DNA of 64,000 nt, from the NCBI GenBank assembly GCA_040756745.1, contig JBFLYO010000014.1, forward strand, positions 1 to 64,000, given 5' to 3'. Each line of letters starts with the position of its first letter. Position 1 is the stretch's first letter. Shown here piece after piece: positions 58,650-64,000 of this stretch. A program made the translations under genes and the position numbers. The stretch is from JBFLYO01 sp040756745. Lineage in GTDB: Bacteria > Bacteroidota > Ignavibacteria > UBA10030 > UBA6906. The notes below the pieces were generated by a model, which was not told where the DNA came from, did no database searches, and saw only the letters and a list, made by a program, of their open reading frames with translations.

Positions 58650-59615
58650 ATGGCGGTGATCGCGCTTGATCTTGGCGGGACGAAGATCGCTGGAGCGCTC
58701 TTCGACAACGACGGCAGGCAACTGCACAGGCAAACGCAGTTGCTTGAAGGGCGCGCGGGGTCCCAGGTTGGAGCGCTGGTTGTTGAATTGAGCAGGTCGC
58801 TGCACCGGCAGGCCGATCAGGATGGGATTCATCCCGAGGCGATGGGTATTTGCGTGCCCGGGATCAGTCATGCGCACCGCGGGACGGTCTGGGCGCCGAA
58901 TATCCCCGGCTGGGAAGACTATCCGCTCCAGGAGGAGATGCGATCCGCGTTTGCATCGACCAGAATGTCGATCACGATCGACAGTGACCGTGCGTGCTCA
59001 ATCCTCGGCGAACTGTGGCAGGGTGCCGCCAAAGGGGCGCGCGATGCGATCTTTCTTGCAGTCGGAACAGGTATCGGCGCCGGCATTCTTGCGGACGGAA
59101 AAGTCCTCCGGGGAGCGCATGACATTGCGGGTGCGATTGGGTGGATGGCATTGGACCGGCCGTTCGAGCAGAAATACGTTGCGTGCGGATGCTTCGAGTA
59201 CTATGCCTCCGGCGAAGGAATCGCACGTGTCGCCCGCGAGATGCTCGACGCAAACACCTCCTACAGAGGAGTGCTCCGCACGAAGGCGCATGCGGGTATC
59301 ACTGCGCACGATGTATTTGAAGCATACGAATCACACGATCGGCTCTCCGAATCCACCCTGTCAACGTGCATTGAATTCTGGGGGATGGCGACTGCCAATC
59401 TGGTAAGCCTCTTCAACCCGGAGAAGATTATTTTTGGCGGGGGAGTGTTTGGGCCCGCTGCGAGGTTCCTCGATGCCATCACGCGTGAAGCGCGCAAATG
59501 GGCGCAGCCGATATCGATGAGCAAAGTGCAACTCGAGGTCTCAATGCTCGGAGGCGACGCGCCCCTCTATGGTGCAGGACTTCTCGCGCTCGAGAGTAGA
59601 CGACGACAAGCATGA
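58650..59615 (+). CDS. ROK-family sugar kinase
   Basis: Protein of 321 residues of the ROK family, cytoplasmic. It has the ATP-binding LDLGGTKIAGALFD at the N-terminus and AVGTGIGAGILADGKVLRGA. There is no N-terminal helix-turn-helix, so it is a kinase rather than a repressor. The ROK zinc motif (CxCGxxGCxE) is reduced to VACGCFEYYASG, losing Cys residues, so zinc binding may differ. The SIS isomerase and MFS carrier downstream point to phosphorylation of an imported hexose or amino sugar; the exact sugar is not known. Confidence 0.85.
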   Translation: MAVIALDLGGTKIAGALFDNDGRQLHRQTQLLEGRAGSQVGALVVELSRSLHRQADQDGIHPEAMGICVPGISHAHRGTVWAPNIPGWEDYPLQEEMRSAFASTRMSITIDSDRACSILGELWQGAAKGARDAIFLAVGTGIGAGILADGKVLRGAHDIAGAIGWMALDRPFEQKYVACGCFEYYASGEGIARVAREMLDANTSYRGVLRTKAHAGITAHDVFEAYESHDRLSESTLSTCIEFWGMATANLVSLFNPEKIIFGGGVFGPAARFLDAITREARKWAQPISMSKVQLEVSMLGGDAPLYGAGLLALESRRRQA

Positions 59616-60787
59616 GTGAGCTACCTACATACAACAGATCTCTCGTATTTGCGGGCGCGTGTACGGGGATGTTCCTGTTCGGGATCGTCATGATCTCGCT
59701 CGGGTCTCTCCTTCCGGTGCTCACGGGGAAATTCGCCCTCGATCCGGTCGCCGCCGGCTCGCTTGCCATACTCCTCCCGTTCGGCATTCTTGCAGGGTCG
59801 CTCGTGTTCGGACCCGTCGTCGACCGCTACGGCTACAGGGCTCTTCTTGCACTCTGCACGTTGTTAATCGCCCTCGGGCTTATTGGGATCGCCCTGGCCT
59901 CTGAGTACGGCTTCCTGCAGGCGTCTATCGTCCTGATCGGTCTCGGCGGCGGCATCCTCAACGGGGCCACAAACGCGCTGGTCTCGGACATCAGCGCTGA
60001 CGGGAGGGGAGCGCGCCTCAGTCTTCTCGGTGTTTTCTTCGGCATCGGAGCACTGGGGATGCCGGCCATCCTGGGGCTCCTCTCCGGGTCGTTCTCCCAC
60101 GAATCGATACTCCTCGGGATCGGGCTGTTAGTGTTGCTTGTTTCGTGTGTCTACTGGGCGATTCGTTTTCCGGTTCCGAAGCAGGTACAGGGATTTCCGC
60201 TCGCACGGGGGGCCGCGCTTGCCACCGACGCGCGGCTGCTGATCCTGGGACTGGTGCTCTTCTTTGAGAGCGGGATGGAAGGGATGCAGAACACCTGGAC
60301 GACAACGTTTCTCCAGCAGCAGTTGGAAACACCGCCGGACCAGGCCCTCTTTGCACTCTCATGCATGGTTCTCGGCCTGACGGCGGCTCGCCTGCTGCTC
60401 GGATGGCTGCTGAAACGGATCTCGATGTGGCGGGCGCTTGCCCTCAGTATTGCATGCATCCTGGCAGGAGAAATCTTGCTGGAGGTTGCCGCATCGTACG
60501 GCCTGGCGGTCGCGGGTCTCGTGCTGATCGGGATCGGGTTTGCTGCGGTGTTCCCGGTCATCCTGGGTGCGATCGGGGACCGGTACACCGCGCTCTCCGG
60601 GACCGCGTTCAGCATTGCACTGACGCTGGCCCTGGTCGGAAACATGATTCTCAACTACCTCGTTGGCGCTATCTCCCAGTCATACGGAATACGCGTCTTT
60701 CCGTTCATCATGCTTGCCGCCCTCTGTATGATGACGCTGTTAGTGATCGCGGCTCGCAGGAAGCTTGCCGGTTCACACATTCAGTAG
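59612..60787 (+). CDS. MFS sugar transporter
   Basis: Major facilitator superfamily permease of 391 residues with twelve predicted membrane helices. The motif-A-like loop GPVVDRYGYRALL lies between helices 2 and 3. The overall pattern resembles the FucP/sugar-type MFS group. It overlaps the ROK gene by four bases (ATGA), so the carrier and the kinase should be made together: transport across the inner membrane of what the TonB receptor brings into the periplasm. Confidence 0.85.
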   Translation: MSELPTYNRSLVFAGACTGMFLFGIVMISLGSLLPVLTGKFALDPVAAGSLAILLPFGILAGSLVFGPVVDRYGYRALLALCTLLIALGLIGIALASEYGFLQASIVLIGLGGGILNGATNALVSDISADGRGARLSLLGVFFGIGALGMPAILGLLSGSFSHESILLGIGLLVLLVSCVYWAIRFPVPKQVQGFPLARGAALATDARLLILGLVLFFESGMEGMQNTWTTTFLQQQLETPPDQALFALSCMVLGLTAARLLLGWLLKRISMWRALALSIACILAGEILLEVAASYGLAVAGLVLIGIGFAAVFPVILGAIGDRYTALSGTAFSIALTLALVGNMILNYLVGAISQSYGIRVFPFIMLAALCMMTLLVIAARRKLAGSHIQ

Positions 60788-60813
60788 TTCATTGCACACC
60801 TTGAGGATCGAAT

Positions 60814-61575
60814 ATGCTCGCTCAGCAATGGTTGGCGAATGCCCGAAGCGTCATGGACGCCATCGAACGGACGCAGCTGGACAAGATTCGGACTGCGGCT
60901 ACGCTCATGGCCGATGCAATCGAAGCGGAGCGATGGGTCCACACATTCGGGTGCGGTCACGCGACGCTTCCTGTGGAGGAGATGTATCCGCGGATTGGCG
61001 GTTTTGTCGGGTTCCATCCGATAATCGAGCTGCCGCTGACGTTTTTCACGCACATAACCGGGGAGATGGGAATTCACCAGTTTCTGTTCCTGGAGCGCGC
61101 GGAGGGGTTCGGCGTGGAGATCATGAAAGGATACACCTTTGATTCGCGCGATGTGATGTGGATCTTTTCCCACTCGGGGATCAACAACGTGAATATCGAC
61201 ATCGCGCTGGAATCGAAGAAGCGCGGCATGAAGGTAGTTGTTTACGGGTCTGCTGGGGAGATCGGCGGAAGAAAGTCAAGGCACTCCTGCGGAAAGACGA
61301 TCTTCGAGCTTGCCGATGTGGTGGTCGACAGCTGCGCGCCCTACGCTGATGCCGCGGTTCCCCTAAAAAATCACCGGGACAAGGTGGGTCCCGTGTCGAC
61401 AATTGCCTTTGTGACCACTGTATGGATGACCGTTACAACGGTTGCCGAGATCCTGGTGAATCGGGGGGTGAAACTCTATATTCATCCGAGTCACAACGAC
61501 CCGGGCGACACAACCGCAAAGGACCGTCTGGCCGCGGCGCTCAGCGAATACAAGCGGAGGGCAGCGACAATATGA
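60814..61575 (+). CDS. SIS-domain phosphosugar isomerase
   Basis: Sugar isomerase (SIS) domain protein of 253 residues, of the UPF0309-like group. The phosphosugar-binding loop is visible as FSHSGINNVNIDIALESKKR, with VHTFGCGHA near the N-terminus. Such proteins bind or isomerise phosphorylated (often amino) sugars. It sits 26 bases after the transporter and completes a kinase-carrier-isomerase set. An etherase or binding role is also possible. It has a TGAGGA ribosome binding site. Confidence 0.82.
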   Translation: MLAQQWLANARSVMDAIERTQLDKIRTAATLMADAIEAERWVHTFGCGHATLPVEEMYPRIGGFVGFHPIIELPLTFFTHITGEMGIHQFLFLERAEGFGVEIMKGYTFDSRDVMWIFSHSGINNVNIDIALESKKRGMKVVVYGSAGEIGGRKSRHSCGKTIFELADVVVDSCAPYADAAVPLKNHRDKVGPVSTIAFVTTVWMTVTTVAEILVNRGVKLYIHPSHNDPGDTTAKDRLAAALSEYKRRAATI

Positions 61576-61577
61576 GC

Positions 61578-61640
61578 ATTGCGGATTGCGGAATGCGCCC
61601 GCCTGCCTCTCTGAACTCTCTGAGGCGGGCAGGGATTGCG
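61578..61640 (+). repeat. AWTGCGG heptamer block 5 with hairpin
   Basis: ATTGCGG and AATGCG units follow the SIS stop, then an 8-bp inverted repeat (GCCCGCCT 61597-61604 with 61623-61630), then one more ATTGCGG. It may end the operon. Confidence 0.55.
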
Positions 61641-61644
61641 GAAC

Positions 61645-61673
61645 TTGACTCTTCCTGACAATTGTGCTATCAT
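61645..61673 (+). promoter_or_regulatory. Promoter of the S8 protease gene
   Basis: TTGACT at 61645-61650 and TATCAT at 61668-61673 with a 17-base spacer, about 93 bases before the start codon. Confidence 0.65.
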
Positions 61674-61698
61674 TCCCATAGAGCCCGTTCATTGAGAT

Positions 61699-61734
61699 AG
61701 GTCCCCGGTCCCCAACGGGGACCTTTGTATTTTG
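61699..61734 (+). terminator. Terminator-like hairpin in the S8 protease leader
   Basis: Perfect 9-bp stem AGGTCCCCG/CGGGGACCT with an eight-base loop, then a T-rich tail (TTGTATTTTG). Since it lies between the promoter and the gene it could be an attenuator; it could also stop read-through from the upstream operon. Confidence 0.65.
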
Positions 61735-61765
61735 TGCCCCTTGATCCCATCAAGGAGGGACCGAC

Positions 61766-64000
61766 ATGAAACCTTCATGTTCGCGCGCCCGCATCGTATC
61801 TCTTCTTGCCTGCGCCGTTACTCTTCTCTTCGCCCAACAAGCAACTCCCCAACAGTCTAGCACTCAGTCCTTCCCTGCCGCGGCGCCGTCGGACGCGACA
61901 ATCACCCAGGTGCTGGTGAAGGGCGACAGCGTGATTTCACGCTCCATAACCGACCTCAATGAGGAGGTGGGTCTCATCGTCCAGTTTACTCACCCTCCGC
62001 TGGCCGGAATGATGAGGAAAGGGAGAAGAGCTGTAACCGCAGAACTCGCGATCGCCACGTCGCAGATCGATAATGACCATGCGCGCTTCGCCGCGGATGT
62101 CCTCGCAATCGAAGACCGGGAACGATCCAAACCCAACAGCCCGCTGAAGGTGACAGCGAGTCAAATCCGACACCGGTACAAGAAAGTTCTGAACGGCGTC
62201 GCGCTCAAAACCCGCCGCTGGATGCTCAGCGGCCTGCAACAGCTCCCTTATGTCAAACGGATAGAGCTGGATGCCCGCGTCACGAAATATGACGAGTACT
62301 CCAACCACGTCATCGGTGCCGACAGCGTTTGGGCTCAGACAGGTGCCCAGGGCGACGGAGTTCTCATCGGCATCCTCGACACAGGCATTGACTACACCCA
62401 TCCTGACCTGGGGGGCGGGTTCGGGCCGGCGTTCAAAGTGGTGGGCGGGATTGATCTCGTGAACTACGACAACGACCCCATGGATGACGAGGATCATGGG
62501 ACACATGTTGCGGGAATAGCAGCCGCGGATGGGGCCGGACTGAAAGGGGTGGCTCCACACGCGAAACTCCTGGCGGTGAAAGTGTTGAATGAGAATGGCT
62601 CCGGCTACCAGAGTGATGCAATCGAGGGGATGGAATATGCCCTTGACCCTGATGGCGATCCGGGGACGGATGACGGCGTCGATGTCCTCAACATAAGCTT
62701 TGGCACGTCGGCCGGTCCAAGTTCAGATGCCCTGTCAGAAGCAGCGGATGCGACCGTTCTCGCGGGGACGGTCTGTGTTGCTGCCGCAGGGAACAGCGGC
62801 CCGTACTACGAAATCATTGGTTCACCTGGAATCGGGGAACGAGTGCTGACAGTCGGCGCTACAGACAATACAGACATCGTCCCTTCGTTCAGTTCCAGAG
62901 GTCCCGTCAGTCAAACTGGAAGGATAAAGCCCGATCTGCTCGCCCCCGGCGTCCTGATCAGATCGACAGTAAGGGGAGGATGGGCCACGTATTCCGGGAC
63001 ATCGATGTCTGCGCCCCATGTGACGGGAGCAGTGGCCCTTCTCAAGCAGCTCCATCCGACCTGGATGCCTGAGATGATCAAAGCGGTGTTAATGCAAAGC
63101 GCGCGGGACCTTGGGGCAGATGTGTGGACTCAGGGGAGTGGCAGAGTGGATGTCTTGAAGGCGACGCGCGCACGCGTCGCGGTCACGCCGTCGTTGCTGT
63201 ACTTTGGCTCCACTCCCATGACGCAGGCATCCTATGTCCATGCGGAAACCCTGGTCGTGAGAAACCTCACTGATGTGGCGCATACGTATTCGGCGATTTC
63301 AACGGGTTTTCCCCCGGGAGCATCCGTTAGTCTGTCACCGGCGTTGACATCAGTGCCCGGAAACGACAGTGCCATCGTCGTTGCGACGCTCACCGTGAAC
63401 GTGGCGTCGGTCCCCGACGCCGATGCGCAGACCCACTCGTATGCGGGGCACATCGTGATCAGTTCAGGGACAGACTCGGCTGCCGTCTTGGCCTCATTTG
63501 CCCACTACCCCTACCTCCAAATAGTGCTGAGCGGCGCCTACATAGGCCGGATATACGTTCACAACAGGTTGAATTTTGGAGGTACACGCAATTTCTTTGC
63601 ATGGCCCGTCAATACGACGATCTTTCTCCCCCGCGACACCTATGATGTGATTGCTCCCTTTGAGAATCTTCCCCTTGAACCCCTGAGATGTGTAGTGAGG
63701 GAAAACATCAGTGTGCCTTCACCGGGTATTCTCGAAATAGATGTACAGGAAGCGACCACCTCCGTGACCATCGCTCCGACGAAGATCGACGGCTCTCCGG
63801 TGGACCTGAGCATGAGCATAAACTCCGCTTTCATCCTCCACAAAGAGACCGGATACGGGTGGGGTTTTACTGTTATGGGTGCATCGTGGTTTCTTTATGA
63901 ACGTTTCAACCCGATGTCAGGCGCGTATGTCTATGACTGGCTTCTCCAAACCGATCGTGCCCGTCCGGACGTTTATACATTCTGCGCGACGCTCGATGAC
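61766..64000 (+). CDS. Secreted S8 (subtilisin-like) serine protease, partial
   Basis: Subtilase open to the window edge (745 codons, no stop). Signal peptide (VSLLACAVTLLFAQQA), then a propeptide-like region (about 35-170). The catalytic triad is complete: Asp205 in GILDTGIDYTHPD, His244 in DEDHGTHVAG and Ser413 in YSGTSMSAPHVTG. The oxyanion Asn is probably in AAAGNSGP. After about residue 480 come beta-sandwich domains of unknown type. AAGGAGGGA precedes ATG 61766. Its size and family suggest an extracellular protease, perhaps with a T9SS sorting domain beyond the window. Confidence 0.92.
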   Translation, partial: MKPSCSRARIVSLLACAVTLLFAQQATPQQSSTQSFPAAAPSDATITQVLVKGDSVISRSITDLNEEVGLIVQFTHPPLAGMMRKGRRAVTAELAIATSQIDNDHARFAADVLAIEDRERSKPNSPLKVTASQIRHRYKKVLNGVALKTRRWMLSGLQQLPYVKRIELDARVTKYDEYSNHVIGADSVWAQTGAQGDGVLIGILDTGIDYTHPDLGGGFGPAFKVVGGIDLVNYDNDPMDDEDHGTHVAGIAAADGAGLKGVAPHAKLLAVKVLNENGSGYQSDAIEGMEYALDPDGDPGTDDGVDVLNISFGTSAGPSSDALSEAADATVLAGTVCVAAAGNSGPYYEIIGSPGIGERVLTVGATDNTDIVPSFSSRGPVSQTGRIKPDLLAPGVLIRSTVRGGWATYSGTSMSAPHVTGAVALLKQLHPTWMPEMIKAVLMQSARDLGADVWTQGSGRVDVLKATRARVAVTPSLLYFGSTPMTQASYVHAETLVVRNLTDVAHTYSAISTGFPPGASVSLSPALTSVPGNDSAIVVATLTVNVASVPDADAQTHSYAGHIVISSGTDSAAVLASFAHYPYLQIVLSGAYIGRIYVHNRLNFGGTRNFFAWPVNTTIFLPRDTYDVIAPFENLPLEPLRCVVRENISVPSPGILEIDVQEATTSVTIAPTKIDGSPVDLSMSINSAFILHKETGYGWGFTVMGASWFLYERFNPMSGAYVYDWLLQTDRARPDVYTFCATLDD

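Noticed and set aside
58650..59615. ROK protein as a transcriptional repressor of the divergent operons
   Set aside because: It has no N-terminal helix-turn-helix; the protein begins directly with the kinase ATP loop.

Overview
The window is a gene-dense stretch of a GC-rich Gram-negative chromosome, most likely from the Fibrobacteres-Chlorobi-Bacteroidetes supergroup (Ignavibacteriota-like; an inference from gene content). The pointers are a C-terminal sorting domain of the FNPTT type used by the type IX secretion system, PorV/PorQ-like outer-membrane proteins, a DUF4292 lipoprotein, a DUF1800/DUF1501 pair, a TonB-dependent receptor with a carboxypeptidase-like N-domain, and LPS core enzymes (WaaA, a GT9 heptosyltransferase). 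Nothing looks like a prophage, plasmid, insertion sequence or CRISPR array. Many promoters share one form: TTGNNN, 16-17 bases, then TAnnnT.

Layout. 1-1400: low-complexity edge and a DUF885 metalloprotease. 1400-2500: zinc alcohol dehydrogenase. 2600-13200, minus strand: GT9 heptosyltransferase, WaaA, LarC, an M49-type metallopeptidase, a short-chain dehydrogenase, MurB, a HAD phosphatase and PriA. 13.2-15.9 kb: MoxR-like ATPase plus VWA protein. 15.9-17.6 kb: PafA-like alkaline phosphatase. 17.7-28.2 kb: tightly packed plus-strand run of a HisA-like protein lacking both catalytic Asp, PurE, PfkB kinase, DapB, DapA, DapD, an RmlD-like reductase, SerS and a heterodimeric ABC exporter. Then Fbp and a convergent YbgF-like lipoprotein.

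30.2-41.6 kb is the most unusual protein-coding region. A four-gene operon (TPR lipoprotein, DUF4292 lipoprotein, EnvC-like protein, membrane-bound CHASE2-sigma54 activator) is followed by a candidate sigma54 promoter and four envelope genes: two lipoproteins, a beta-barrel protein with a C-terminal transglutaminase-like domain, and a FecR-domain protein. I infer that this is an envelope-sensing and envelope-remodelling module.

41.7-49.4 kb holds a GH13 amylase and EttA (overlapping), a small lipoprotein, and the DUF1800/DUF1501 pair. 49.5-52.0 kb is accessory in character: a four-TM protein with a CxxC...CPxC tail, tRNA-Pro, tRNA-Arg, tRNA-Glu, a four-helix-bundle protein, and several repeat families. 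Within it, a second tRNA-Arg-like gene is cut into four collinear pieces by three palindromic inserts, one of which carries the intact tRNA-Arg. Removing the inserts restores a sequence of exactly the intact gene's length.

52.0-61.6 kb: a TonB-dependent receptor / secreted protein / PorV-like operon runs divergently from a ROK kinase / MFS transporter / SIS isomerase operon, suggesting uptake and catabolism of a sugar. The window ends inside a secreted S8 serine protease.
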